The notes under the pieces: generated by a model | Database searches by the model: none | Seen by the model: only the letters and a program-made list of their open reading frames with translations | What the model was told of the DNA's origin: nothing | From: JAWKUK01 sp041398605 | GTDB lineage: Bacteria; Planctomycetota; UBA1135; GCA-002686595 | Length of the DNA stretch: 64,000 nucleotides | NCBI GenBank assembly: GCA_041398605.1 | Contig: JAWKUK010000003.1 | Location: forward strand, 248,001 to 312,000 | Reading direction: 5' to 3' | In this document: positions 36,469 through 45,595 of the stretch, one piece after another | How the letters are laid out: every line of letters begins with the position of its first letter | How positions within the stretch are numbered: the first letter of the stretch is position 1 | Translations under genes and position numbers: made by a program

Positions 36469-37517
36469 AGGCGCGCCTCCAGGTCCCGCGGCTCTTGCGC
36501 GTAGTCGAGCGCGACGCGCCCCGTGATCGCCCCCTTCTTGACAAGGTCGAGCAAGTAATCGTCGAGCGTGATCATGCCCTGACGCCGCGACGTCTGGATC
36601 GTCGACGGGATCTTCTGGGTCTCGTTCTTCCGGATCAAGTTGCCGATCGCGGGGACATTGATCATCACCTCGAAGCCTGCGACGCGCCCACGGTTGTCCG
36701 CCTTAGGCATCAGCACCTGGCTGATGACGGCGACGAGCGCGACCGAGAGCTGCGCGCGGATTTGCTCTTGTTGGTTCGCCGGGTACGCGTCGATGATGCG
36801 GTTCACCGTGCGCGCGCTGCCCGTCGTGTGCAGCGTGCCGAACACGAGGTGCCCCGTCTCGGCGGCGGTGATGGCGGCGGAGATCGTCTCGAGGTCACGC
36901 ATCTCGCCCAAGAGGATCACGTCGGGGTCCTGACGCAGCGCGCGCCGCATCGCTTCCTCGAAGTCCGGCACGTCCGTGCCGACCTCGCGCTGGGTCACGA
37001 GGCCCTGCCCGTGGCCGTGATAGAACTCGATCGGGTCCTCGATCGTCACGATGTGCCGATCGAGGTTGTGGTTGATCCAGTCGATCATCGTCGCCAGCGT
37101 GGTCGACTTACCCGACCCCGTCGGCCCCGTGACGAGGATCAAGCCACGCGGCCTGCGCAGCAGCTCGTGCACGGCCTCTGGCAGCCCGATCTGATCGAAC
37201 GACAAGAGCTTGTGCGGAATGAGGCGCAGCACGGCCGTGTAGCGCCCGCGCTGGCGCATGCAGCTGACCCGGAAGCGGTTCCCGCTCGGGTGTTGCAGCG
37301 CCAGGTCGGTCGTACCGACGTCCGCGACCTCGCGCCAGTGCTTCTCGTCGCAGAGCTCGCGGCACAGGCGCTCGGCGCCCGCGTCGTCGAGCACCTCCGT
37401 GCCGAGCGACACGAGCTTGCCGTTGATTCGGCCGACCGGCGGCCGGCCAGGGTTCAGGTGGAGGTCGGACGCCCCGACCTCGATCGCCTGGCTCATCAGC
37501 TCGAGGGCAGTTGTCAT
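36465..37517 (-). CDS. pilT: Type IV pilus retraction ATPase PilT
   Basis: A 350-residue ATPase: Walker A GPTGSGKSTTLATM, Asp box VILLGEMRDLETI, His box GHLVFGTLHTTGSA, and the PilT-specific C-terminal AIGNLIRKNETQKI segment followed by GMITLDDYL. Its presence implies a retractile type IV pilus, not only a secretion system. ATG 37517 overlaps the second GspE/PilB stop. Confidence 0.95.
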   Translation of the reverse strand: MTTALELMSQAIEVGASDLHLNPGRPPVGRINGKLVSLGTEVLDDAGAERLCRELCDEKHWREVADVGTTDLALQHPSGNRFRVSCMRQRGRYTAVLRLIPHKLLSFDQIGLPEAVHELLRRPRGLILVTGPTGSGKSTTLATMIDWINHNLDRHIVTIEDPIEFYHGHGQGLVTQREVGTDVPDFEEAMRRALRQDPDVILLGEMRDLETISAAITAAETGHLVFGTLHTTGSARTVNRIIDAYPANQQEQIRAQLSVALVAVISQVLMPKADNRGRVAGFEVMINVPAIGNLIRKNETQKIPSTIQTSRRQGMITLDDYLLDLVKKGAITGRVALDYAQEPRDLEARL

Positions 37518-39244
37518 ACGCGGCTCTCTCCGTCGCCCGCCGCGCCACGGGCGGCGCCAGCGATCTCGTCCTTGGGTGAATCCGGGGCAGGCTCGAGCTC
37601 GCCGCCAGCGACACGCAGCACCTCGGTCACCGTGGTCTGTCCTTCGAGCACTTTGCGGGCGCCGTCCGTCAAGAGCGGGCGCAGCGAGCCCGACCCGCGC
37701 GCGGTCCGTCGCAGCTCATCGAGGCTCGCGCCGCGGAAGGTCAGGTCGCGCATCGCGTTGTCCATCGACAACAGCTCGTAGAGCGCGGTTCGACCCGAAT
37801 AACCCGTCCCCTCGCAGGCGCCGCAGCCGCGCGGGCGGCGGAACTTCCGCCCCACAAGGACCGCCGGATCGAGGCCGAGCGCGAGCGCCTCGCCGGCCCG
37901 CGGCGTGTACTCGACCGAGCACTCTTTGCACAGGCGACGCACGAGGCGCTGCGCAACGATCGCTTGCACCGACGCCGACACGAGGAACGGCTTGACGCCG
38001 AGGTCCACGAGGCGGGTCAGCGCGCTCGGCGCGTCGTTGGTGTGCAGCGTCGAGAAGACGAGGTGCCCGGTGAGCGCCGCCTGGATCGCGATCTCAGCGG
38101 TCTCGATGTCGCGGATCTCGCCGACGAGAATGATGTTCGGCGCGCAGCGCAACATCGCCTTCAGGATCCGCGCAAACGAGAGCCCGATGCGCGGCTCGAC
38201 CTGCACCTGATTGATGCCCCGGATGTGGTACTCGACCGGGTCCTCGGCGGTGATGATCTTGACGTCAGGCCGGTTGAGCTCTTGCAGCGCCGCGTAGAGC
38301 GTCGTCGTCTTGCCCGAGCCCGTCGGGCCCGTGACGAGCACGATCCCGTTCGGCCGCGCGATCGAGCGCTGGAACCAGCGCTGGTCCTCAGGGCCGAAGC
38401 CCAGCTGCTTCAGGCCGAGCAGGCTCGCGCCCCGGTCCAGGAGGCGCATCACCATCGATTCGCCGTGGTTCGACGGCAGGATCGAGGCCCGGACGTCGAC
38501 GTCGCGCCCTTCGAGGCGCAGCCCGATCCGGCCGTCCTGCGGCTTGCGCTTCTCGGCGATGTCCATACGCGCCATGATCTTGAGGCGCGAGAGCAGCGGC
38601 GCGGAGAGGTGCTCGGGGTGCTCAGCGTGGTCGCGCAGCATGCCGTCGACGCGGAAACGAACACGGACGCGGCCGTGCCCTGGCTCGACGTGGATGTCGC
38701 TCGCGCGCTGCTGGAGCGCTTGTCGGAACATCGCGGTCACGAGCCGAATGATCGGCGCGTCGTCGCCGTCCGGGTCGTCCGCCCCCATGGAGGCCGCGAC
38801 TTCGCTGGCGGCGTCGGTCGCGCCGTAGTATTGCGCGAGGGCGCGCTTGAGCGCGCTCGGCGCCGCGATCGCACACGCGACCTGCGCCTCACCGAGCATG
38901 AACTGCAGCTGGTCCGCGATGATCCGCTTGAAGGGGTCGTCGATCGCGATGATCAGCCGCCCGGCCTTCTCGGCGACGGGCATGAGCCCTTGATCGGTCG
39001 CGACCTCGGCTGGGACGCGCCCGATCAGGGCGTCGGCCACGCGCCCCTTCGAGAGGTCGACAAAGGGCAGTCCGTGGGCCTTGGCAAGCACCCGCCAGAC
39101 GGAGACTTCATCGGAGAGCCCGAGCTTCACGACGACGTGCTCGAGGCTCGCATCGCCGTTCCGCTGGTACGCGCGCGCCTCGCGGAGCTGCTGCTCCGAG
39201 ATGACACCCGATGAGACGAGGAGGTCGCCGAGGTCCTGGGACAA
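37514..39244 (-). CDS. Second GspE/PilB assembly ATPase
   Basis: About 576 residues: an MshEN-like N-domain (DLGDLLVSSGVISEQQLREA), ATPase core with QRASDIHVEPGHG, Walker A GPTGSGKTTTLYAAL, Asp box GEIRDIETAEIA, His box GHLVFSTLHTNDAPS, and the tetracysteine zinc site (CKEC, CGAC). The start is uncertain. I place it at TTG 39244 because codons further upstream to a GTG at 39391 are low-complexity with atypical third positions (CTA, CCA, GTA, TCT), and the terminator at 39427-39468 lies only 36 bp above that longer start. It heads the pilus gene run. Confidence 0.9.
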   Translation of the reverse strand: MSQDLGDLLVSSGVISEQQLREARAYQRNGDASLEHVVVKLGLSDEVSVWRVLAKAHGLPFVDLSKGRVADALIGRVPAEVATDQGLMPVAEKAGRLIIAIDDPFKRIIADQLQFMLGEAQVACAIAAPSALKRALAQYYGATDAASEVAASMGADDPDGDDAPIIRLVTAMFRQALQQRASDIHVEPGHGRVRVRFRVDGMLRDHAEHPEHLSAPLLSRLKIMARMDIAEKRKPQDGRIGLRLEGRDVDVRASILPSNHGESMVMRLLDRGASLLGLKQLGFGPEDQRWFQRSIARPNGIVLVTGPTGSGKTTTLYAALQELNRPDVKIITAEDPVEYHIRGINQVQVEPRIGLSFARILKAMLRCAPNIILVGEIRDIETAEIAIQAALTGHLVFSTLHTNDAPSALTRLVDLGVKPFLVSASVQAIVAQRLVRRLCKECSVEYTPRAGEALALGLDPAVLVGRKFRRPRGCGACEGTGYSGRTALYELLSMDNAMRDLTFRGASLDELRRTARGSGSLRPLLTDGARKVLEGQTTVTEVLRVAGGELEPAPDSPKDEIAGAARGAAGDGESRV

Positions 39245-39426
39245 GGGGCCGTGGATCGCGGAGGGGAGAGGGGGGTGGGAACGAGACGACGGCCCCCACA
39301 AGGACGCGGGGGCAGAGCAGCGAGAGCGCGACGGGGGGGCGCTGGTCACGTCTACCGCGGGGGGCGCCGATGGTAGCGCCTCCGGCGCCACGAATTCTCA
39401 ATGGCGCGGCCAAGAGGCCCGAAAAG

Positions 39427-39468
39427 GCCGCGCGCCGACCCACCCGGGCGGGTGGATCGGCGCGCGGC
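39427..39468 (-). terminator. Intrinsic terminator after the DUF1573 gene
   Basis: A 12-bp perfect stem (GCCGCGCGCCGA / TCGGCGCGCGGC), one mismatch, then six further pairs around a GGGC loop. On the minus strand it is followed directly by CCTTTTC, so this is the best Rho-independent terminator of the window. It lies 55 bp after the DUF1573 stop. Confidence 0.85.
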
Positions 39469-39522
39469 GCTCACCTTCACTTCACACACATCGCGCCGGG
39501 CGAGGACCCGGCGGGCGTGCGC

Positions 39523-40950
39523 TCACTTGCCCGTCGGGACGCCCGCCAGCTTCCGGCACACACCGGAGAACCGGACGAGCTCCTGCGGCTTCGAGGGGTG
39601 CCCGGTCTTGACGACCATCACGCCGCGGAACGAACCGTCTGCGCCCTCGGGCAAACCATCGAGGCTGAGCTGGATGTCGACCGCGTTCATGCCGAGCGCC
39701 GGCTTGACCTCCGCGGAGAAGTGCTCCGCCCACTGGAGCGGCTCGCCGTTCTCGCCCTCGATGGACACGCTGACGTTCGAGAGGTCGAAGTTCGGGTCTT
39801 GAGACACGAGCTTCACGTTGCGCACCACGGGCGAGCCGGGGCGCACGAGGCCCATCGAGAGGTACTGCGGGTTCAGTGAGATCACCCCGAGGACGCGGTA
39901 GTTCACGTTGGAGTTGATGCTGTAGACCGTCGGGACGTGCTTACCGGGCGCCAAGCCCTTGCCTGCGTCCTTGGCGTGCGGGCTCACCGGGAGCGGGACG
40001 TCCGTCAACAACGTCATCGCGTAGCCGTGCGGGCCTTCGTCCGCGTCTGCGCTGACGCGCATCGAGACCTGCCAGTGCGCCGACTTGCCCTCGGCGTCCG
40101 GGTTGACCGCCTTCAGCTCGTAGCTGAAGCCGGCGGGCACCGGGATTTGGCGCGCGGTGTCTTCGGTCAAGAGCACGCTCTCGCCACGGGTCGTGCGAAT
40201 GTCGATCAGGCCCGTGCGCTCCTGCCCTTGCGGGACGTCGCCCAATTGCAGGAATGCCGGCGTCGCGCGCAAGAACGGCTCGACGTTGGCATTGAGCGAC
40301 AACGACATGACCCCGACGGGGTCGTTCGAGTAGACGTTGATGCGGACCTGCGTCTGGTTGGACTTGCTCGACGTGTCGAGGGTCGCGCCGACGCGGACGT
40401 CGGACCCGGGCGGGATCTCGGTGCCGAGCACGTACGGGACGTACTCCTCGCTGCCGGGGAGCCGAATCGTGGTCTCGTTGACGGTGCACCCGCAGGTCGG
40501 GCTCGCCTGGGAGATGATCACGGGCTCCTCGCCGGAGCTCGCAAGCTGGAACTCGTGGGTCAAGAGGTCGCCCTGGCGCGAAAGGCCGAAGTCATGCTTC
40601 TCGTTCCCGAACGGGATCTCGAGCTTCGCCTTCGGGTTCACCGGCGGGCGCGGGCCGGCAGGCAGGGCCCCAGCGGCCTTCTGCTTCTGGAGCTCATCGA
40701 AGGCCTCGAGCTTCTTCTTGTCCTCAGGGGAGACCGGCTCGGCCGGCTTGACGCCATCACGTCCCGCGACCGGCACAGGCTTCGGAGAGACGGGCTGCTT
40801 CGCGGGCACCTTGACGGGCGGCGGCGGGCCGTCCTGGGCGCCGGCCAGGGCGGTCACCCCGACCAGCAGGAGGGCCGGCGCGAGGCACGCACGGAGGACG
40901 GAGGACCCGCGGCGCGCGGGTGAGCAGGATGAAGGGCTGAGGTTCTGCAT
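39523..40950 (-). CDS. Secreted DUF1573 domain protein
   Basis: A 475-residue protein with a signal peptide (LAPALLLVGVTALAGA), a Pro/Lys-rich linker, and a DUF1573 domain with the hallmark SPTCGCTV at about residue 160 and QVRINVYSNDPV. Further immunoglobulin-like strands follow to the C-terminus. DUF1573 proteins are abundant in planctomycetes and bacteroidetes; no enzymatic activity is known. ATG 40950; the longer open frame to 41070 is rejected because the signal peptide begins here. It is transcribed alone, ending at the terminator at 39427-39468. Confidence 0.85.
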   Translation of the reverse strand: MQNLSPSSCSPARRGSSVLRACLAPALLLVGVTALAGAQDGPPPPVKVPAKQPVSPKPVPVAGRDGVKPAEPVSPEDKKKLEAFDELQKQKAAGALPAGPRPPVNPKAKLEIPFGNEKHDFGLSRQGDLLTHEFQLASSGEEPVIISQASPTCGCTVNETTIRLPGSEEYVPYVLGTEIPPGSDVRVGATLDTSSKSNQTQVRINVYSNDPVGVMSLSLNANVEPFLRATPAFLQLGDVPQGQERTGLIDIRTTRGESVLLTEDTARQIPVPAGFSYELKAVNPDAEGKSAHWQVSMRVSADADEGPHGYAMTLLTDVPLPVSPHAKDAGKGLAPGKHVPTVYSINSNVNYRVLGVISLNPQYLSMGLVRPGSPVVRNVKLVSQDPNFDLSNVSVSIEGENGEPLQWAEHFSAEVKPALGMNAVDIQLSLDGLPEGADGSFRGVMVVKTGHPSKPQELVRFSGVCRKLAGVPTGK

Positions 40951-41132
40951 GGTTCGAGGGCTGTGTCTGCGGAGGTTACCCGCGGGCACGTCAAGTTGGG
41001 TCGACGTCTGCTGCGTGAGCGCTGAGCGAAAGTCCGCGAATCCACGCCCAGGGACCCCCGAGGGGGCCACGCGGGCGAGGTCCGAGCGGGTCCGCCTTGT
41101 GGGGACACGGTGGGACCGCTAGAAACGACGGC

Positions 41133-41909
41133 ATGAACAAGGAACAGTTGCTGGCCCGGAGGGCAGTCGCGGCGGACGTGGTCGATGCGCCGCGACGGTT
41201 CGGACCCTGGCAGTCGGAGGGCCTCGGCCGCCGCGCGTCGAACCCGTGGTCCCGGCGCCTGGGCCTCGGCCTGGGACTGATCGTGCTCCTCGTGGGTTGC
41301 ACTGTTCCCGCGCCGACCGTGCGCCAGGGCCTGGACTACGGCTTTCGCACGCCGGAGCAGACCTTCCGGTCGTGGCGTACGGCGGTGCAGGGCGACCTGT
41401 TAGTCGAAGAGTACAAAACACTTTCGAAGGGCTGGCGGGCCAAGAACGGGGGCGCCAGCCTCTTCGCCTACTCCGAGGCCCGCGACACCGTCCTCGAGAA
41501 GTACCCGCAGCTCCGCTGGCTCCTCTACCGGGCCAAGGAGCCGGAAGTGGTCGCGCGGGGCGAGCGCATGGTGCTGCTCCAGTCGCGGGTGCCTGGGCCG
41601 CTGTGGTTCAGCGACCATTGGCTCGTCGTACGGGTCGTCCGGCAGGGTTACTGGGACCTGTGGGTCGATTCGGACCCCTATCAGCCGACCTACGGCAAGC
41701 AGGTCGATGACATCGTCGATTCCCAGAACCTGTACTACTCCGAGAAGAGCGGCACGCCGCTGCTCTATGGCATCGTCGAGGTCAAGCCCAAGGCTGCGAG
41801 CTGGCCGGACGACGTGAGCCTGCTCGAGGTCGGCTGGGAGTGGAAGATCGACGACTTCCAGATCGTCGATGCGCCGCTCGACGCCGGCGACATGCCGCCC
41901 GGGATGTGA
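41133..41909 (+). CDS. Lipoprotein of unknown function
   Basis: A 258-residue plus-strand protein with a long N-region, hydrophobic stretch LGLGLIVLLVG and Cys at a lipobox (LLVGC, about residue 54). The mature part carries RTPEQTFRSWRTAVQGDLLVEEYKTLSKGWRAKN, a segment of the kind seen in small lipid-anchored domains of unknown role. ATG 41133 is preferred to an upstream frame start. It is divergent from the DUF1573 gene and convergent with the gene ending at 41937. No family recognised. Confidence 0.75.
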   Translation: MNKEQLLARRAVAADVVDAPRRFGPWQSEGLGRRASNPWSRRLGLGLGLIVLLVGCTVPAPTVRQGLDYGFRTPEQTFRSWRTAVQGDLLVEEYKTLSKGWRAKNGGASLFAYSEARDTVLEKYPQLRWLLYRAKEPEVVARGERMVLLQSRVPGPLWFSDHWLVVRVVRQGYWDLWVDSDPYQPTYGKQVDDIVDSQNLYYSEKSGTPLLYGIVEVKPKAASWPDDVSLLEVGWEWKIDDFQIVDAPLDAGDMPPGM

Positions 41910-41936
41910 AGTACGGGAAGTGAAGCGCGGGGGAGC

Positions 41937-43499
41937 TCAGCGGAACACGACGTCGCCCAGCGCGATCGACGCACGCGCGGCAGCCCGGCCCGCGCCGGGC
42001 TGGGCCAGCGCGCCGGGCTGGGCCAGCGCGCCGGGCTGGGCTAGCGCGCCGGGGCCCGGCAGGCCCGGCTCGACCTCACCCGCGCCTCCCTCTGCCGCAC
42101 CTGCGACCCGCGCAGCGAGCGCCCGCCCGCTCGCCCCATGACGGGCGGGCACGGCCCCGTCGGCCGCAGCGACGACGAAGCGCCATTGCAGCGGCGCGCC
42201 GCTCCCCTCGGGGAGCGGCACCGCCGCGCGGCCCTCGCCGTCCGTGCTGAACTTGGCGCGCCAGAGCGTCTCCCTGGCCCCCATCGCGACGACCTCGCCG
42301 CTGCGATCACGGAGGAGCTCGCCGCCAGTCCCGCGGGCAGTCCACGTCAACTGGGCGACCAGGGGGGGCGGCGCCGGCGCCGCGACCTCGTCACCGACGA
42401 GCGGCCCAGCGAGGGCGACGACGCCGCCTGGCCCGAGCCGAATGCGCCGCACTTCACCCGCGACCAGCGGCGCGAGCCACGCCTCGGTCGGAGTCGGCCC
42501 GAAGCGCGCGCGCACGCCGAAGCCGCGCTCGGTCGGGACCCACGCGAAGCGCGCGACAGCGCCCTTGCGCCCCGCACCCTGCGCCGCATCGGGGCTGACG
42601 CCAGCGTCCCCCACCGCGCGTACGACCCGAGTGCGAAAACCGCGCCCGTCGTCCTCGCCGAGCTCGACCGTTGGAACCCCGGCGCCGAGCGAAGCGGCAT
42701 ACGTGAAGGCCTCTGGCGCGAGCTCGACTTCGAGCGCGGCGCAACTCGGCACTTCGATCACGAGCGGGCGAAGCTGGCTGCCGATGTCGAGCAGCGGCGG
42801 GTCCGCTGTGTCGAGTGTGCCCTGCCCCTGTGCCCCCTCGCCGGAACCCGGCCCGGGCCCCGGCCCGGGCGCCGGCGACCAAGGGGTGCGCGGCACGTGC
42901 GCGACCCGCTGGGCGCCTGGGCTGACCGGCCAGATGGTCCGCAACGCGCCGGGCGCGACGAGGCCGACCTCGTAGCGCGCCGCGACCTCAGGCAACCCGC
43001 TGAAACACAGCGCGCCCTCGCCGTCGGCGTCCCCGGTCGCCAGCGCTGTGCGGCCCCCGAGGACCCAGACGCCCAGCGGCGCCCCTGCCGCTGGCGCGCC
43101 GCCGCTGCGGGCCACGACGTGCAGCCCGCCCCTCGGCCACGGGACGACGCCGACGGTCGGCGGGCGCGGGGCCCGAGGCGCCGCGGGCGTGTCCTGCTCC
43201 GGCGCACCCGCGTCAGCGCGGACAGCCCCGTCGCCAGGGTGGTCCGCGTCGAGCTCCGCCACGACCGGCGCGGCGAGGGGAGCCGCGCGGCCTGCGGAGA
43301 GCGCGCCGGAGCGCCCCTCCCCCGCGGCGGCGTCCTGCGGCGCATGCTCCTTGCCCGCGGCGGCGCCCCGGGCCCGAGTGAGCGAGTTCGCGCCCGGCGT
43401 CGACACCACGCCAGCGCCGTCCCCCTCGGTGTCGAGGGTCCAGCCAAAGACGATCAGCACGAGGCCAATTGCGAGCGCCAGGAGCTCCTTGCCGTTCAT
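41937..43499 (-). CDS. Membrane-anchored protein with C-terminal tandem repeat
   Basis: A 520-residue protein: one N-terminal membrane helix (about residues 5-20, ELLALAIGLVLIVFGW), an Ala/Pro/Gly-rich linker, and several beta-rich segments resembling carboxypeptidase-regulatory or Ig-like modules (GGLHVVARSGGAPAAGAPLGVWVLGG; GLVAPGALRTIWPVSPG). The C-terminus holds G-A-L-A-Q-P repeats encoded by the 18-bp array at 41992-42045. ATG 43499 overlaps the upstream stop (ATGA). It shares its layout with that neighbour, so both are probably envelope proteins. Function unknown. Confidence 0.7.
   Translation of the reverse strand: MNGKELLALAIGLVLIVFGWTLDTEGDGAGVVSTPGANSLTRARGAAAGKEHAPQDAAAGEGRSGALSAGRAAPLAAPVVAELDADHPGDGAVRADAGAPEQDTPAAPRAPRPPTVGVVPWPRGGLHVVARSGGAPAAGAPLGVWVLGGRTALATGDADGEGALCFSGLPEVAARYEVGLVAPGALRTIWPVSPGAQRVAHVPRTPWSPAPGPGPGPGSGEGAQGQGTLDTADPPLLDIGSQLRPLVIEVPSCAALEVELAPEAFTYAASLGAGVPTVELGEDDGRGFRTRVVRAVGDAGVSPDAAQGAGRKGAVARFAWVPTERGFGVRARFGPTPTEAWLAPLVAGEVRRIRLGPGGVVALAGPLVGDEVAAPAPPPLVAQLTWTARGTGGELLRDRSGEVVAMGARETLWRAKFSTDGEGRAAVPLPEGSGAPLQWRFVVAAADGAVPARHGASGRALAARVAGAAEGGAGEVEPGLPGPGALAQPGALAQPGALAQPGAGRAAARASIALGDVVFR
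41992..42045 (-). repeat. 18-bp in-frame tandem repeat, 3 units
   Basis: Three units of GCGCCGGGCTGGGCCAGC, the third with one change, encode G-A-L-A-Q-P near the C-terminus of the anchored protein; a fourth partial unit follows. Confidence 0.93.
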
Positions 43500-44509
43500 C
43501 GCTGGAGCAGCCCTTCCTCGGCACACAGCTGCGCGCGCAGCGCCTCGAGCCGCGCCGCGTCGATCGGCAAGCGGATCGGCGTCACCCCGAACGCCGCTGC
43601 GTCGCACGTGACGGTCTCGGACTCGAGGCGCCGCAAGCGAGTCAGGCGCTCCGCGTGGGCCAAGTACGCCCCCCACCGCACCGTCACGGCGCCCGAAGCT
43701 GGGAGCAGCAGCTCCGCGCGACGATCGGCGACCCAGCCGCCGCGGAACTCGCGCCCGCGCGCCTGCGCGTCACCCGCGAGCTCGGGCACGTCATCGACGC
43801 GCACGACCTCGAGGCGCAAGAGGACCCCCGTCGGGAGCTGCGGCGCTTCGGCGACGAGGCGCCGCCCTGGCGCCAGGAAGATCCGATCGCGATGAAAGAC
43901 GCACGGCGACACGGCGGCCGCGCAGCCAGGGATGAGGGGCGCGACGTCGACCAAGGGCGCCAGCGACACAACGGTCGCAGCGCCATCACGGATGGGGACC
44001 ACTGACTCGAAGACCGCGTCGCCCGCGTGACGCCAGGCGAGCCAACCGGCCTCGACTCCGCGGCCGTCGAGGCCCAGGACCTCGAGCTCGATGACGTGCG
44101 GCGGCCCGTCGAGCGCGATCCCATCGAGCATCGTGTCGAGCGCGCCCACTCCGGCATCGCGCTTCGGCGTGACACAGGGCAGAGTCGCGAGGACCTCCCC
44201 GCCGAGTCGCACCTCGAGGTCGACCGGCTGCATCGGCAACCCGGTCAAGAGGAAGCGCCCGCTCTGCTCGAGCCCAGTCGTCGCGTCGCCGAAGGGCAGC
44301 GTCGCGCGCACTTCGAGCGGAGGCACATCCTTCCGAGCGAGGAGGGCGGCCCAGGCCCCATCGAGCGCGACACGACCCTCGACGAAGCCCTCGCCGCGCG
44401 TCATGCGCTGCGGCGACGACAGCGACGCCAGGTCCCGTCGGACCGCAAACCATGTGGCCAGAACGAGCCCGCAGCCGAGGTACAGGACCATGCGAGCGAG
44501 GGTGCTCAC
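43496..44509 (-). CDS. Anchored beta-rich protein of unknown function
   Basis: A 337-residue protein with one N-terminal membrane helix (about residues 5-22, ARMVLYLGCGLVLATWFAV) and an extracytoplasmic part made of beta-type segments (GFVEGRVALDGAW; GRFLLTGLPMQPVDLEVRLGG) like carboxypeptidase-regulatory folds. The start GTG 44509 has an in-frame ATG six codons later. It is coupled to the following gene and lies 147 bp after the sigma factor gene, downstream of an inverted repeat. It may be a target or partner of the kinase-sigma unit, though that is inference from position only. Confidence 0.65.
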   Translation of the reverse strand: MSTLARMVLYLGCGLVLATWFAVRRDLASLSSPQRMTRGEGFVEGRVALDGAWAALLARKDVPPLEVRATLPFGDATTGLEQSGRFLLTGLPMQPVDLEVRLGGEVLATLPCVTPKRDAGVGALDTMLDGIALDGPPHVIELEVLGLDGRGVEAGWLAWRHAGDAVFESVVPIRDGAATVVSLAPLVDVAPLIPGCAAAVSPCVFHRDRIFLAPGRRLVAEAPQLPTGVLLRLEVVRVDDVPELAGDAQARGREFRGGWVADRRAELLLPASGAVTVRWGAYLAHAERLTRLRRLESETVTCDAAAFGVTPIRLPIDAARLEALRAQLCAEEGLLQR

Positions 44510-44574
44510 CGCTTACAACGTAGCCCATCCACCGGGCCAGGTGACCGCGCTCGTCGCGGCATTCGCGGGCGAAT

Positions 44575-44618
44575 CGGCCGCGGACACCGACATGTGTCCG
44601 AGATCTGGACCGCGGCCG
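44575..44618 (-). terminator. Inverted repeat after the sigma factor gene
   Basis: CGGCCGCGG and CCGCGGCCG (9 bp) enclose a smaller GGACAC/GTGTCC hairpin, 38 bp downstream of the sigma factor stop and 65 bp before the next gene. This could be a terminator or an operator. Confidence 0.45.
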
Positions 44619-44656
44619 CGCCCGCCGCAATCTGGCCCGTGCTCGATCCGCGCGGG

Positions 44657-45595
44657 TCAGGGGAGCGTGCGCGACCGCAGGATCCCCATCGTCGAGGCCC
44701 GCAGGCTCGCCAGGAGCGGCTCCAGCGTGGCTTCGTCCTGGCGCGCGAGATCGTCGCGATTGGCCTGGCACTCATCGCAGCCGAGCTCGTCGACGTGGAA
44801 GCCGACGAAGGCCGCGGGCCCGCCGTCGGGCTCCGTCGGGAGCGTGCCGGCGAGCGCCCGAGCCAGCCAATGGCGCGCAGGGCAAGACACCCGTGCGCTG
44901 GCCCACACGGCGGCGACGTCGACCGCGATGCGGGGCGCTGCGTCCTCGTCGTCGGCCCATGTCTCGGTCAAGCCGCCGCCGGAGTCACGCTCGACCGCGA
45001 GCGCCCGCATGCGCTTGAGCGCGCGGAACTTGACCCCGGCGATCGCCGTCTCGTCTCGCAGCCCGAACCGCTCCCAGGTATCGCGGTTGCGCCAGCCGCC
45101 GCGAAAGAGCGCCTCGACGACCATCAAGCGCTTGAACTCGCCCGCCGCCCACGTCTCCTGCACCCAATCGCGCAGCACGTCGGCGAGGAGCGCGCGCCCA
45201 TGCTCGGCGAGGTCGTTGGCGCGCACGAGGCGGCTCGGGCTCGCGTCCGTGCTCGGCACGTCCTCGAGGCTCGCGCCGTCCGCCTCGCTGAGCGTGCCGT
45301 CGTCCCCCTCGCCCACGCCGACGCCGTGCACCGCGCGGCGTCGCAGGTGGTCGATCGTCCGGTTGCGGCAGATCCCGAACAGGTACTGCTCGAAGGTGAA
45401 CGACGCATCGAAGCGCTGGATCCCGCGCACTGCGCCGAGGAAGACCTCTTGCACGACGTCCTCACGCGCCTCCGGGTCGGGCACGCGCCGCGCGATATAC
45501 GCCAGCAAGCGGCCCGTGTAGGCGCGCTCGACGCGCGCCCATTCCGCGTCGTCGAACGCGCAGAGGCGCGCGACGTCAGGTGTCCATTCACTCAT
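44657..45595 (-). CDS. ECF-like sigma factor with C-terminal Cys/His extension
   Basis: A 312-residue sigma-70 family protein. Region 2 (about residues 25-88; LLAYIARRVPDPEAREDVVQEVFL, GICRNRTIDHLRRR) is clear. Region 4 is diverged (about 150-200; FKRLMVVEALFRGGWRNRDTW), and a C-terminal extension carries CPARHW and FHVDELGCDECQAN, a Cys/His pattern like the zinc motif of anti-sigma factors. The ATG at 45595 overlaps the kinase stop (ATGA), so it is co-translated with the Ser/Thr kinase; kinase-linked ECF sigma factors are a recognised planctomycete theme. Target promoters unknown. Confidence 0.85.
   Translation of the reverse strand: MSEWTPDVARLCAFDDAEWARVERAYTGRLLAYIARRVPDPEAREDVVQEVFLGAVRGIQRFDASFTFEQYLFGICRNRTIDHLRRRAVHGVGVGEGDDGTLSEADGASLEDVPSTDASPSRLVRANDLAEHGRALLADVLRDWVQETWAAGEFKRLMVVEALFRGGWRNRDTWERFGLRDETAIAGVKFRALKRMRALAVERDSGGGLTETWADDEDAAPRIAVDVAAVWASARVSCPARHWLARALAGTLPTEPDGGPAAFVGFHVDELGCDECQANRDDLARQDEATLEPLLASLRASTMGILRSRTLP

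Noticed and set aside
39245..39391. N-terminal 49-codon extension of the second GspE/PilB
   Set aside because: Low-complexity, atypical codon use, and directly below the DUF1573 terminator; the conserved domain starts after the TTG at 39244.
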